Shown here: piece after piece, positions 1 through 12,400 of the stretch
Layout of the letters: each line of letters starts with the position of its first letter
Position numbering within the stretch: the stretch's first letter is position 1
Source: Asterella californica
Lineage: Eukaryota; Streptophyta; Marchantiopsida; Marchantiales; Aytoniaceae
DNA length: 64,000 nt
Reading direction: 5' to 3'
NCBI GenBank assembly: GCA_036924285.1
Contig: JAYKYS010000001.1
Span: 36,765,501 to 36,829,500, forward strand
Made by a program: the position numbers and the translations under genes
Notes under the pieces: model-generated
Told to the model about the DNA's origin: nothing
The model's input: only the letters and a program-made list of their open reading frames with translations
The model's database searches: none

Positions 1-754
1 CTTCCTTGGCAGATAGATCTAGCTACCCTGAACCCAACAAGACTCCAAACAAGTCGTTTGGAGTTCTCCTTGCAAAACCACGTAAGACATTTGGTCGCAG
101 GTTGCAAAAAGACTGACATAAATCAGCTCCCTGCGGCTCAAACTTGCTCACCACATCCAAACCAACAATCCAATTCACGTATAGCCTTCTCCTATGCGTA
201 CATGAGGACTCCCTGATCGCGTAGGCACCAAGAACGAAGAGCTTGACTCACCGATCGCGAAGAACAATCCAATCTCAAGTCGTAGACGATGAAAAACCTG
301 ACGCAAGCGCTTCCCTGCGAGCCAATTTCACTCAGGACTCCCAAACCGCTCGATGAAACTTAGTATCGTCTTCTCTCCTAAAGAACTCGTTGTTCTGATC
401 CCGATGGATCCAAGGACATCAAGTTTGGACTCCGAAATGGTCCGAACGGTCCAACTCTCTTTCACAGTTAACTGAAAACTCCAAATCTACTTCCTGCGTC
501 TCAATTTCTCTCAGAACACAACCCCCGATCTTAACTTGTGCGTAGCCTGCACAGATCTGAACCCGATGACATCTTGCGCGAGTGTATTAGACTTCCCAAT
601 TCTTCAAAACGTCCACTGACAGATCGCAGGAACAAGCAAACCCCTTAAGCAACCCCCTTGCAACAGTCTCTGTACGTTCTCACAATAATAATGAAGCAGG
701 CCCCTTGCATCTTTGATATAGCGCCTTAAGCCTCAAATACCACCCAGTCAGCAA
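1..754. other. Non-coding stretch, no gene seen
   Basis: No open frame, RNA gene or terminal repeat could be supported here. The text resembles the untranslated leaders of the Ty3/gypsy elements elsewhere in the window in tone (runs such as CTCTCTCA and CAACTC), but I could not align it to any of them by eye. It leads directly into the 157-bp tandem repeats. Confidence 0.4.
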
Positions 755-1253
755 GTAAACTAGGGCCTAGCTTGATTTTATCTTCTTTCGAGTCGCATAA
801 CTTCTTCACTAGATGTCCAAACAAAGTAAACAAGATGCCCATGGAAAGGTGACAACGAGCTCTACCCATCTATGTGATGAAAGTGAAGATCCGAAGTTGC
901 GCCAAAAGCTCGTAAGCTGGAGCCTAGCTTGTTTTCTCCATCTTTCGAGTCTTGCAACTTTTCCACTAGGCGTCCAAACGAAGTAGATGAAGTGCATATG
1001 GAAAGCTGACAAGGAGCTCTATCCATTGATGCGGTAAAAGCGAAGATCCAAAGTTGTGCCAAAAACCCGTAAGCTGGAGCCTAGCTTGTTTTCTCCATCT
1101 TTCGAGTCCTGTAACTTTTCCACTAGGCGTCCAAACGAAGTAGATGAAGTGCCTATGGAAAGTTGACAAGGAGCTCTACTCGTCTATGCGATGAAAATGG
1201 AGATCCGAAGTGATGCCAAAAGATCGTAAGCTAGGACCTAGCTTGTCTTTCTC
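755..1253. repeat. 157-bp tandem repeat, about 3.2 copies
   Basis: The landmark GTAAGCTGGAGCCTAGCTTG and its variants begin at 755, 912, 1069 and 1226, giving an exact 157-base period. Copies 2 and 3 are very similar, copy 1 is more diverged, and copy 4 stops after about 28 bases. Other in-phase landmarks include CTTTCGAGTC and GGAGCTCTA. The short frames inside the array (minus strand, 809-1169) recur only because the repeat recurs and are not genes. The array ends about 70 bases before the truncated start of element E1, so it could be a satellite seed or the repeated leader of an older element. Confidence 0.85.
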
Positions 1254-1325
1254 ATGAGTGTGTTTGGAACGACAAGCATCGAAGTCTGAATTTCAGATAG
1301 GAGCCGGTCCACGACACGACAGCGG

Positions 1326-4300
1326 GATATGATGTGGTTGAAGATGTGGATGCTCAGAAAGCCAACATCACGGTTGGACAACTGATTGCACTCAACCCTA
1401 GTTTACGAAGGAAACTAAGAGGAGGACTGAGTTCTAAGAGAAGCAAGAAGAAGAAACTCAAGAGTAAGACATCGAAATCTGTGGGAGTTGGTGTGGTGGA
1501 TGTGCATGCTTCAGAGGTATGCACTAGGGCTTCAAAGATTGAAGTCCGATTGAATGATCACTACGTCTCTGACGTATTGATGGATGAAGAGTCAGCTGTA
1601 AATGTCATATCGGAGAGGTTGATGAAGAAGTTGGAGATGGAACCAACTCGCCCGGTTAGCATTGTCGTGGGAATGACTAACAAGCAACGGGTAAGACCTC
1701 TTGGTGTGTTAGAGAAGGTGGTTGTGTCTGTGATGAGAGTTCAAACATTGATGTCCTTTCAAGTGTTAAAGGACTCTAGTTATGATTTGCTACTAGGTAA
1801 GCTTTGGTTGAGAGCTGTGCGCACCACTGATAGGTGGCACAAAGGATATTTACGGATTGGGCTTAGAGATCACAGAGTGATTGTATCTCTCTCGGGTGTT
1901 GGAGTTGTGACTTCTGATTCTGATAGACCCACCAGTGACTATTGAGAATCTGATACGGAGGATGATCAGAGTGTCTCAGAAGTAGATACGGGAGATATCT
2001 GATATGGGATGATCAAGAATCCTCGTCTGATGACGAAGGATTTGGTCGAGATGAATCATTACATCAGCTGAGTGCTATTGACTTGTTGCCTCGACCAGCA
2101 GTGGAGAAAGATCTGACAAAGAGGAGTTGAGTGAGGTAGAGATCGTGAGAAGACTCTCTATCCTGAAGTTTGGTATCAACGTCACTCAAGAGGAGAAAAG
2201 TAGATTCTTAGATATATTTCAAAAATATATCCATGTGTTTGCTTTCTGCTACAAAGATTTGAAGGAGGTAACTCTAGAGACTCATCGAATCAAATTGGAG
2301 GAGAATGCAAGACCAGTTCGAAAGAAGCAGAGAAGGGTCAATCTTACAACAGCAATGATGGTCAAGGAGGAGATAGACAAGTTGAAGGAGGCGAGTTTCA
2401 TCGACGAGGTGGAGAACTCATAATGGGTTTCACTCATTGTGATTGTCAAGAAGAAGAATGGTAAGCTGCGAGTGTGCATAGACTATAAGAAGCTGAATGT
2501 AGTTACCAAGAAGGATTATTATCCTCTACCATTTATAGATGAGATTTTGGAGGAAGTTCTTGGTCATGAGTAGTACAACTTTGGTGATGGTTATAGTGAG
2601 TATAACCAGATCAAGATAGCACATGAGTACCAGCAGTTGACTACTTTCACTACTCCTTGGGGAACATTTGTATTTCGAGTGATGTCATTCGGATTGTGTA
2701 ATGCTCCGGCCACGTTTCAGAGGTTCATGAACAAGATGTTTGAACCATTCATAGGGAAGTTTGTTCGCATTTCATTGACGATTTCTGTGTGTACGGAAGA
2801 AAGGAGGACCACTTTGATCATGTAATCAAAGTTTTGCAGCGGTTGGAGCAAGCCAACGCTTCTCTAAATCCAGAGAAGTGCATCTTTGGCTGCGAAGAAG
2901 GACTGTTGTTAGGGTACATCATTTCCAAGAATGGGATTGCGGTAGATCCTGAGAAGGTGAAGAAGATTGTGGATCTTTCATTTCCGATCAACTTGGTAAA
3001 GTTGAGACAGTTTCTTGACATGGTTGGATATTATCGTAGGTTTGTCTTTTCCTTCTCAAACAAAACAATAGCGTTGACTATGTACATGAAGAAAGGAGTT
3101 GATTTTGACTTGATAGTGCATGATCAAAAGGTAAAGAAAGCATTTGAGGAGCTGAAAAATGCATTGGTGACAGCTCCTATACTTACTAAACATGAGTGGA
3201 GTAAAGCATTTATTCTGTATACGGATGTCTCCAATGTAGCAATCGGATGTACATTAAGTCAATTAGATGGAGATGAGCATGATCATCCTATAGCTTATGC
3301 TAGTAGGCAGATGGTTCCAGCGGAGAAGAATTACTCCGTGACTGAACAAGAAGGATTAGCGGTGATCTTTGGATTGAAGAAATTTCGACACTACTTGCTA
3401 GGAGGGAAATTTTTCATAGTCACAGATCACAAGGCTTTAAAGTACATCTTTAATAAGCCTAATGCCGAAGGTCATATTGCTCGTTGGAAGATCCTTCTAA
3501 CAGGATGATTACGTTATCGAAGATAGACCAAGGAAAAAGCATGCTAATGCTGATCTTTTGTCGAGGCTTATGATGATGAGGGAGAAGAACCGTTTGATGA
3601 TTCATTTCCAGACGAGCATCTGATGACCATCACAAGCATTGAAGAGATACCGGACGAGTACAAGGAAATCTGGAGTTTCCTTGCAGATGGCTCTTTTCTA
3701 GAAGGTATGTATACTCGAGAACATAACGCGTTGATCAAGCGATGCAAACCTTACACCATGGTGGAGAGAATTCTGTTTCATCAAGGATCAGATGGGTTAC
3801 TAAGAAGAGCAGTTGGTCAGAAGGAGGCATTCAAGCTAATGCACGAGTTTCACGACGAAATTGTTTGCGGAGGTCACTTTGCCAGTAAGATAACAGCCTT
3901 CAAGATTTTGGATGCGAGTTATCACTGGAGAGGGATTTTCAAAGAGTGTCTAGACTATTGCAAAACTTGCGACGTATGTCAAGCATTTGCTCTGAAGTCT
4001 CCTAGAACACCTCCGTTAAGATCAATTCCCGTGTTAGGACCATTTGAGAAGTGGGGTATTAACTTTGTAGGTCTTCTTAATAAGACACCTCGAGATAATA
4101 GATACATTGTAGTCGTCACTGACTATTGTACCAAGTGGGTAGAGGCTAGACCTTTGAGAGAGACTAATGAAACAGAAGTTGGTAGATTCGTATGAGAGAG
4201 GATCATCACAAGATTTGGATGTCCGTTAGAGTTGGTCTCAGATAGAGGAGGAGAGTTTGTATGGAGCATGACTACTGCTATGCTACAACACTTTTCTATC

Positions 4301-4963
4301 AAGCCACAGGTAACGACCTCATACAAACCAAATGCTAATGGTCTTGCAGAGAAGACCAATCTTACACTTTGTGTGATGCTCGCCAAAGATGTTGATGTTT
4401 AGACTGCGAAACATACTCGGGATAAAAGACTACATACCATCTTATGAGAGTATCGAACGACAACAAAGACTTCTACTGGGTACTCTCCATTTCGACTGAT
4501 TTATGGAGTGGAGTCCAAGTTGCCGATCCAATTCGAATTGGATACTTTTCAAACTATTCAACGAAAGTTGAAGAGGTCAAGGAGAGAAGACGTGGTCAGA
4601 TCAAGAAAAGAGCAACTCATGGAGTTGGAAGAGACCCGAGCGGTAGCAATGATCCGGATGGAACGAGCTCAGGCGTATCAAAAGAAAAGTTACGACAAAC
4701 GATTGGGCAAGAGGGAGGTAAAACTTTTTCAAGTCGGAGATTGGATAATTATGTTGTATGATGCTATCAGATTCAAGAGGGCTAGGAAGAAGTTTCTTCC
4801 TAGATATTTTGGTCCTTTTGTTGTAGATAAGGTGTGGAACAACTTCACATATGACCTTCAGGAATTGGGAGGAAAGAGATTTGATCTGGTCAACCATGAC
4901 AAGTTGAAGTTGTTTCATAGACAAAAGTTCTCTCTTCACTCTGAGGACGGAGCAAAAATTTAG
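1326..4963 (+). pseudogene. E1 gag-pol remnant (protease, RT, RNase H, integrase)
   Basis: Domain order is that of Ty3/gypsy. The aspartic protease core lies near 1549-1850, but its active site reads DEES where E2, E6 and E7 have DGGS. Reverse transcriptase spans about 2127-3000 with FGLCNAPATFQRF and FIDDFCVYG. RNase H is near 3210-3510 (YTDVSN). Integrase runs about 3623-4560 with a His/Cys region and SDRGGEF, and the C-terminal RYFGPF (GPY/F-like) is near 4800. The frame is broken by stops near 2421 (S*W) and 2571 (a Trp codon changed to TAG), a one-base loss near 2768 before FIDD, a shift near 3508, a TGA at 4193-4195 and further stops near 4402 and 4444. This copy cannot make an intact polyprotein. 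The TGA at 4193 is shared with E2. Confidence 0.85.
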
Positions 4964-4965
4964 TC

Positions 4966-4976
4966 CGGGGGTAAAA
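4966..4976 (+). promoter_or_regulatory. E1 polypurine tract
   Basis: The bases CCGGGGGTAAAA directly precede the TG that opens the LTR. E2 (12768-12779) and E6 (minus strand, just outside 29174) have nearly the same string at the same place, which is what primes plus-strand synthesis in LTR elements. Confidence 0.75.
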
Positions 4977-5884
4977 TGTAACGACCTATGTTACACATAA
5001 GAAGTTTGTCTATTAGTAAGGTGTTTAGTTATAGCTAAGTGTGAAGAATGTTTATTTGCTGCCCAACTACTTTAAGGAGATATCAAGTTAGTAATGACAA
5101 GCTAAAATTAATTATGGTTAAACTTAGCTGTACTTTTGAGCAAAAATAAAATATTTGCTAAAGAGTGAGCACTACTATCTTGTCATCTTGTCTAAAAGAT
5201 AGAAAGGAGGTGGAAAATATCCCTTATTTTTTTTTGACTTGATATTAGTGGTTGGATTAAAGTTGTGGACTTTGTGGGCATTAAAAACAAAAAGAGATTC
5301 CACATGTCTCCTTTTTAATGGGTCCTAGTATAGAGGGGGGTAGAAATTCGAGATTCCTAGAGAATATTTCAGAATCCTTCTAGAAGTTGTTGACTTTGAA
5401 GGAATAAGCCCATGTCAAAAGGTAAGAAGCCCATGTGATTAATGCTTTTACCTTAAGTAATATCTTAATAAAACTCGGTAAAAATAGTTACGGCTGAGTT
5501 ACCGGAGGATATCAAAGTAAAAACCTAGAATGTATAAATAGAGGAGTAGAGAAGAGCTCCTCATCCTTGTTTTCACATCGTCGTAATGACAACTTGAGTA
5601 ATATAGAGAGTGTGATATTTTAGCATATGAGAACTTGAGAGGCGTCGTTAGAATGGAGGATTTTAGTTGATGAGTTTATGGAGAATTTTAGTTAATGAGT
5701 TTATGGGTGTATGAATGAGTGAACTTAGCATTTTTTCCTTCAAGTTCATGGTGTGCTTCCATCAAAGCCATCAGAGGTGACCCCTGAGTGAGATACAGGC
5801 CCGACATGTTGCAGATCATCGATGACGACCGCAGAGGTTGAGAGATCGGGGAAAGTTGATCGATAGGACCGGGGAGGGTTTACA
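4977..5884 (+). repeat. E1 3' LTR
   Basis: It starts TGTAACGACC after the polypurine tract and ends TTTACA, about 908 bases. A TATA box, TATAAATA, sits at 5533-5540. The 3' part contains CATCAGAGGTGACCCCTGAGTGAG, a version of a motif found near the end of every LTR in this family, but an extra stretch of about 80 bases follows it here. No second LTR copy exists in the window, so the ends rest on the TG/CA rule and comparison with E2. Confidence 0.7.
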
Positions 5885-5893
5885 GTCCTGTCT

Positions 5894-6645
5894 TGTAACA
5901 CCTAGGGGTTGCCTAGGTGTATATATATGTGATAAGTTATAACTATGTGTGGTGAGTCTTCTAAATAAGTCCCAAGGCTAGACCATACTCTAAGTTAGTG
6001 ACAGATAACTAGGAGTAGTCACAGTTAGAGTTGGAGGTATTTGAGGACAGAATATTAGAATATTCTAAAATGTGAGAACTACTATTTTGTTCGGTTGTGC
6101 ATAAAATGACAAGGATGTGAATAATACACTCTTGTCTTATGTGTGACTGATTTTTATTGGTTGTAGAGACTTAAGGGTCAAACAATCAAGAGGGTTGTTG
6201 ACCTTTTTGGCTCAATTATGTGTTAGTATTTTGTCTTGTAAGGAGCAATCCGAGATTCCTTTCAAAGATTCCTTTATACTTCTAGAAGAATCCTAATTAT
6301 TAGAGTAGAGTCAAAAGAGGAGAAATCTACTCTTGACTTGCAGTAAATCAGATTTACAAGTAGTTACCATGGTAAATCTGCAGTAGTATAAATAGAGGGG
6401 TTGTGAAGTGATCCCTCATCCTCCCTTTGCCTTGTATTGGAAGCCGTTAGGCCATATCTATAAAGGGTGTGTTTTTCATCTCTACGTCTCCATGAGAGTT
6501 CTCGTTCCCAGTGAGGAAGAGATATGAGAATGTTGAGAGTTGGATTTAGCAGAGACCTCCTAGTTCCATGATGCGCCTCATCAAAGGCCATCAGAGGTTT
6601 ACCCTGGGTGAGAGACAGGGACCGGTAGCAAGCTTGAGGGTCACA
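5894..6645 (+). repeat. E2 5' LTR
   Basis: It begins TGTAACACCTAGGGG and ends GGGTCACA. The TATA box TATAAATA is at 6387-6394, and transcription would start a short way downstream. Compared with the 3' LTR it lacks about 40 bases just before the TATA region and carries a small extra stretch near 6260. The end contains CATCAGAGGTTTACCCTGGGTGAGAGACAGG-like text shared by all LTRs of the group. Confidence 0.9.
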
Positions 6646-6649
6646 TTTT

Positions 6650-6666
6650 TGGTTCCGTTGCCGGGA
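6650..6666 (+). promoter_or_regulatory. E2 primer-binding site
   Basis: TGGTTCCGTTGCCGGGA lies four bases after the LTR. It would pair with a tRNA 3' end reading TCCCGGCAACGGAACCA. The CCGGCAACGG core resembles tRNA-Asp, but the bases next to CCA do not match it well. The same site occurs in E6 and E7, so it is a fixed property of the family. Confidence 0.8.
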
Positions 6667-7260
6667 CCTCACTAGGAGGCTTGAGAGATATGTTTCGCGT
6701 GCAGTTTTACATCAGATAGAAGGACGTTATGAGAGAGCATATCGAGAGAACTCTTAGAGAGGCTAGAGCTACTGCCATGCTAGAGACCTTAGAGCCATTC
6801 GTGTATCTTGTTGTCATCTATGATGCATTTGAGGTCATCTTGTACATCTGTACACATAGGATGTTAGAATCAGCTGAAGAGAACGTGTCGAGTGTTAGAG
6901 TTTAAATCTGAGAGTAGAGTGGTTCATATAATCCTATATGTTTATGAGGGTAGAGGATCAGATCACTCTTATCAGGTTCTTTGAGTGATAGTTCTTATCG
7001 TTGCGACTAAAAGGAGGAGAGACTAAGAGTCTGAAGGTGTTGACGATTCGCTTTCTGATCGAGTTTACAGTTACTGTCATTTTCTCTGTATTTCTCAGAT
7101 GTCCTTGAAACTTCACGACGGACTGGAGGAGCTCCTGATCTATCTATTGATCCAAAGATCACTAGTTTTGGAGCTACAGAGCTCAAGATATCGTTGTCAG
7201 AAGTTCAGCTGGTAGTCCAATCGATCAAAATCTGCATGGGATCGAATTTAAGTCGAGATC
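6667..7260 (+). other. E2 untranslated leader
   Basis: This stretch between the primer site and ORF0 holds no supported gene. It contains many short purine-rich runs and several stop codons in each frame. A leader of similar length (about 570-590 bases) separates the primer site from ORF0 in E6 and E7. Confidence 0.6.
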
Positions 7261-7725
7261 ATGGAGGGTCAGAAAGAGTGGGTAGTGAGGCTTAGGAACC
7301 TTCCTCAAAATCTTGATGTCATAGTTGGTGTGGATGAACGTTCTAGAGAGTTAAAGGTCGAATTTGAAGAGAGGAAGGAGAGAAACAAGCAAGACTCTTC
7401 CAAGAAGAAGTTGAGGACAGAACCGTGGTGCTACTTTTGTAGAGGGTTGGGTCACTATGCAACAAGTTGTCTCGTGAGATTCAAGAGAGAAAACCCTCGT
7501 GAAGGAAGGAGTTCTATCGATCTAGGTCTCTGAGTTGGTCCATCGTCTCCTTCGCGTGTTTTTAAAGACGAAAACATCTGCTCAAATTGTGGAATTGAAG
7601 GTTTGCCAAAGGAGCACGAGTGTGGAGACGTGATCGCACTGTTGGCATCTACGTCTAGAAGATTGAGAGAGGAGCAAGGAGTTGAAACGGAGAAGCTTGC
7701 ATTTCTCAGACGAAAATTCAACTAA
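7261..7725 (+). pseudogene. E2 ORF0: zinc-knuckle accessory ORF upstream of gag
   Basis: The frame opens MEGQKEW and spans 155 codons including the final TAA, exactly the length of the matching frames in E6 and E7. A CCHC zinc knuckle (CYFCRGLGHYATSC, CX2CX4HX4C) lies near residues 59-72. A second cluster, CSNCGIEGLPKEHEC (CX2CX8HXC), lies near residue 110. A TGA at codon 91 (7531-7533) interrupts the frame between the two clusters; after it the same frame continues to match E7. It lies between leader and gag and is separate from gag, which has its own knuckle. The function is unknown; nucleic-acid binding is inferred from the knuckle. Confidence 0.7.
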
Positions 7726-7949
7726 CGCATGATGGAGATGGTAATCCAGATGGTGGAGAAGGTGACAATGAGGATGCGACTCATGCATACGTTCGATGAG
7801 GAGATAGCGCATGCGACTATGGTGGAACCTTTTCTTTTCTTGCTACCGATGGTTGATTATGCTCGCATGGAGTTAGTAATGTTCATCCTATACTAGAAAA
7901 CGAAGAGAGATATCGTGTTGAGGAGAGGAAGAAACATCAAGAATTTAAG
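7726..7949 (+). other. E2 spacer between ORF0 and gag
   Basis: Short purine-rich spacer with many ATG and GATGG repeats and no frame matching E7. E7 has a spacer of about 135 bases here, so E2 carries extra sequence. Confidence 0.4.
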
Positions 7950-9417
7950 ATGGGGTCCGGTTTTCTATGAAAAAGATGATGAGGATGGAGAAACCTTTGT
8001 GCGAGATTTCAAGCGAGCATGCATAGGAAACCATGAGACGAAGAAGGAAGAGTGGGCATCACTATTACCTGATTACCTAGAGGATACCGCATTGACTTGG
8101 TATGAGGAATACAGAAGGAACAAGACTGGGATGGATACATGGGAAAGCTTGACGGAGGCTCTAATTGAGAACTATCTGCCGGATGAGAGCTATGAGAAGC
8201 TCATGACTGAGGTGACCTTCTTGAAGCAAAGAGATGCTGAGAATGTGAGGGTTTACGCAGAAAAGACTGAGAAGTTGGAGGCTCGTTTCAAGACTATATT
8301 GAAGAAGAGCGGTGATAATGTGGAGGCTACAATGGTGAGAATTGTGACCATGCTTACCAAGAACTTTGTGGCAGGTCTGAAACCTCAAATCAAAACTCAG
8401 GTGAAGTACGAGAAGCCCACCACTAAGACGAAGGCGATTGAAATTGCAGTTCGAATGAAAGAGAGTTTGGAAGATGATGACGTTCTTCTAGGAGAAGCAA
8501 AGGCGGCGAGTGTTGCAGGGATTACACTCGGTGGTAGAGCTGCTCAAAGAATCCCGACGCTTGCTATGGTTAACACATCTGCTGTGATTGCTGTCAACCC
8601 TCTAGCGTCTAATCTTCAAGATGAACTAAGACAGATAACAAAAACGTTGGCGGATTTGAAGATCAATGTAGTGCAGTTGAAAGAGCGGAGGAACCAAGGA
8701 GGAGGAGGAGGTCAACGAGGTTATGGAGGAAATTTCAATCGAGGCTCTCAAAATGAATTCGGTGATATCTCGTGCTACGGATGTGGTGGTCCTCATTTTC
8801 AAAGGAATTGTCCACACTCCATCCAAAATGGAGGACGGAACAATGAAGGTGCACGAGGAAATCTGGGAGGAGGAGTTATGCCACAAAACAAAGACAAAGG
8901 CATTGTCACAATTGATGCGATGAAGGTGCCAAATGTCTACGAGAGAGGAGAATGCTCTTACTCTTCTCAGGTGGAACTCTTAGCTCACGAGAGAAAAAGG
9001 ACGAGGTTTTCGGAAGAACCTATGATCATTGAGGATTCTCCTAGTAGGTGCACCTGTTCCAGCACTATGTCTTCTTCTCAGAAGGAGCCTAGGAAGAAGC
9101 TAGAGATGGAGGATTTCACCATTTCAGCTGCTCAACCTAGATATGACGTAGTGGAGGATGTTGACACGCAAAAAGTCAACATAACAGTGGGTCAATTGAT
9201 TGCACTCAACCCAAGCTTGAGGAGAGAGCTTCGAGGAGGATTGAGCTCGAGAAGGACCAAGAAGAAGAAATCTAAGGACAAGACCAACGTCTCTAGTGTG
9301 GGAGTTGGTGTAGTGGATGCTCAGGCCTCTGAGGTATGCACAAAAGCATCCAAGATCGAGGTTCGTTTGAATGGACATTTTGACCTGATGTGTTGGTGGA
9401 CGGAGGTTCTGTTGTGA
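7950..9417 (+). pseudogene. E2 gag with start of protease
   Basis: By comparison with E7 the start is the ATG at 7950 (MG-), with an indel a few codons later that moves the frame into the long open frame that then runs to 9417. The N-terminal half is a retrotransposon gag domain (VRDFKRAC, LTWYEEYRR, TWESLTEALIENYLP). A zinc knuckle CYGCGGPHFQRNC at about 8773-8811 has the CX2CX3HX4C spacing also seen in E6 and E7. The C-terminal part includes the NITVGQLIALNPSL stretch shared by all copies. An indel near 9385 throws the frame out just before the protease active site, so gag and protease are no longer joined. Confidence 0.85.
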
Positions 9418-12400
9418 ATGCAATATCTGAACGTTTGATGAAGCGGTTGGGAATGAAACCCACGAGATCGGCGAGCATCATTGTTGGTATGGCAAACAAG
9501 CAAAGGGTGAGACCTCTCGGAGTCCTAGAGAAAGTAGTGGTGTCGGTTATGGGGGTACAAACCTTGATGTCTTTTCAAATTCTGAAAGATTCCAGCTATG
9601 ACTTGCTCCTTGGAAGACCTTGGTTGAGAGTCGTTCGTACAACTGATAGATGGCACAAGGGTTACTTGAGAATAAGACCTAGCAACCATCGAGTGAAGGT
9701 GCCTCTCTCAAGTGGTGGCTGTGTAACTTCTGATTCAGATAGACCAACCAGCGACTATTGGGAATCAGAAATCGAAGATAGTGGAAGTGTCTCCGGAGTA
9801 GATACGGGTGGTTCTTCTTACGAGGAGACGTCAGAAGGTGAGGAGTTTGATATGGATTGCATCACGTCTCATATTGGAGCAATTGATTTACTCCCTCGTC
9901 CATCTGTTGAGAAGGACTCGGACAAAACAAAATTAAGTAGAGAGGAGCTAGAGCGAAGACTAGCAACCATCAAGTTTGGTCCCAAGGTGACTTTGGAGGA
10001 GAAGAGAAGATTCTTGGAGATATTCAGAAAGTACATCCACGTGTTTGCTTTCAGCTATAAGGATCTGAAGGAGGTGACATTGGAGACACACCGGATCGAC
10101 GTGGAGGAGGACGCGAGACCTGTTCGACAAAAGCAACGGAGGATCAGTCCACCAACAGCAGCGATCGTCAAAGAAGAGATTGATAAACTGAAACTAGGTT
10201 CATTTATGAAGTGGAGAATTCAGAATGGGTATCACCCATCGTGATCGTGAAGAAGAAGAACGGTAAGCTTCGCATATGTGTGGATTACAAGAAGTTGAAT
10301 GCGGTCACGAAGAAGGATTACTACCCGTTGTCATTCATCGATGAGATCTTGGAAGAAGTCGCAGGTCACGAATGGTACAGTTTTGGAGACGGTTATAATG
10401 GATATAACCAGATCCATATAGTACCTGAGCATCAACATCTAATGACCTTCACTACTCCGTGGGGTACATTTGCGTTTCGCGTGATGCCGTTCGGGTTATG
10501 TAATGCCCCAGCTACTTTTCAACGGTTCATGAACAAAGTGTTCGAACCGTTTCTTGGGAAGTTTGTTAGAGACTTCATTGATGACTTTTGTGTGTATGGG
10601 CGGAAGGAGGATCACTTTGATCATCTGATCAAAGTCTTAGAGCGATTGGAGCAAGCTAATGCATCTTTGAATCCAGAAAAATGTATTTTTGGATGCGAGG
10701 AGGGTTTGTTGTTGGGGCACATCGTCTCCAAAAATGGAATAGGAGGAGGGATCCAGACAAGGTGAAGAAGATAATCGAACTGCCATTCCCTACTAGCTTG
10801 ACCAAGTTGAGATAGTTTCTTGGGATGGTGGGATATTATCATAGATTCATTTCATCCTTTTCCAATAAAGCTCAATCGTTGACCAACTACATGAAGAGGG
10901 GTGTAGTCTTCGAGCTGATACTTCAAGATCAGAAGGCTAAGGAGGCGTTTGAAGAGTTGAAGAAGGCATTGGTGATAGTCCCAATCCTCGCCAAACCTGA
11001 TTGGAGTAAGTCATTCATTGTTTAAACTGATGCATCCAATGTTGCGATTGGATGTACCTTGAGTCAATTAGATGAGAATGGACACTACCATCCAATAGCT
11101 TATGCTAGTAGACAGATGGTGCAGGCTGAGAAGAACTATTCCGTGACAGAGAGAGAAGGGTTGGCCGTAATCTTTGCTTTGAAGAAGTTTCGGCACTATT
11201 TGTTAGGAGGAAAATTTTCTATAGTGACTGATCGCAAAGCTTTGAAGTACATCTTCAATAAGCCCAACGCGGAGGGAAGGATAGCCCGATGGAAGATCCT
11301 CATGGCAGAATATGATTACGTTATTGAAGATAGACCGGGGAGGAAGCATGCCAACGCAAATTTGTTGTCCAGAGCTTACAACGAATTGGAGGAAGAACCA
11401 TTAGATTATACTTTTCCAGATGAAGACTTGATGACCATCACGTTGAGCAGCGAGGTGCCGGAAGAGTACAAGGAGGTGTGGAATTTCCTTTCTGACGGAT
11501 CATTTCTTGAAGGTATGCGAGCGAGAGAGAGGAATGCTCTAATGAGGAGGTGTAAGCCATACACCATTGTTGAAGGAGTTCTTTTTCATCAAGGTGCTGA
11601 TGGATTGCTACGACGAGCTGTGGGCGAGGAGGAAGCTGCGAGGTTGATGCTGGAGTTCCACGATGGACCTGTATGTGGTGGTCACTTCGCTGGTAAGGTG
11701 ACGGCTTTCAAAATCTTAGACGTTGGATATCATTGGAAGGGTATTTTCAAGGACTGTTTAGAGTATTGCAGAACTTGCGATGTGTGCCAAGCCTTTGCCA
11801 AGAAGTCTACTAGCACTCCTCCCTTGAGATCAGTTCCTGTGCTAGGTCCGTTTGAGAAGTGGGGAATTGATCATGTCGACCCTTTAAACAAAACCCCTCG
11901 TGGCAACAGATATATCGTGATTGCAACCGACTATCTGACCAAGTGGGTGGAAGCCAGACCACTTAAAGCCACAAGTGAGGAAGAGGTTGGCCGTTTCTTA
12001 TGAGAACGGATCATTACTAGGTTTGGATGCCCTCTGGAGTTGGTTTCTGATAGAGGTGGTGAATTTGTGGGAAGCATCACAACCGCTATGTTGGAACATT
12101 TCTCCATCAAGCCGCGAGTGACAACTTCTTACAAACCGAACGCTAACGGGTTAGCTGAGAAGACCAATCATACCTTGTGTATGGTGCTGGCCAAGGATGC
12201 TGATATGGAGGATGCGAACCACAATTGGGATAAGAGGTTACATGCAATTTTATGTGAGTATAGGACTACTACGAAGACTTCGACGGGGTATACTCCTTTT
12301 CATGTTGTTTACGGTGTGGAATCGAAGTTGCCCATACAGTTTGATTTACCTACCTTTCAAATTGTCCATAAGAGGTTAAAGAGGTCGATTGGAGCAGCAG

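Larger units (their letters stand above)
1326..5884 (+). mobile_element. E1: 5'-truncated Ty3/gypsy retrotransposon
   Basis: The copy begins abruptly inside the gag-protease linker, at a point matching about 9140 in E2, and runs through protease, reverse transcriptase, RNase H and integrase to a polypurine tract and a 3' LTR. The 5' LTR, primer site, leader, ORF0 and most of gag are missing. Protein text is closely related to E2 throughout, but the LTR is a different, longer version. The five bases after the LTR, GTCCT (5885-5889), would be the right target duplication; the left one is lost with the 5' end. On the minus strand those bases complete the second zinc knuckle of the E3 gag, so E1 appears to have landed in that gag. 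Confidence 0.85.

Noticed and set aside
755..1253. CRISPR-like array
   Set aside because: The repeats are contiguous 157-base units without spacers, and the context is a plant nuclear genome.
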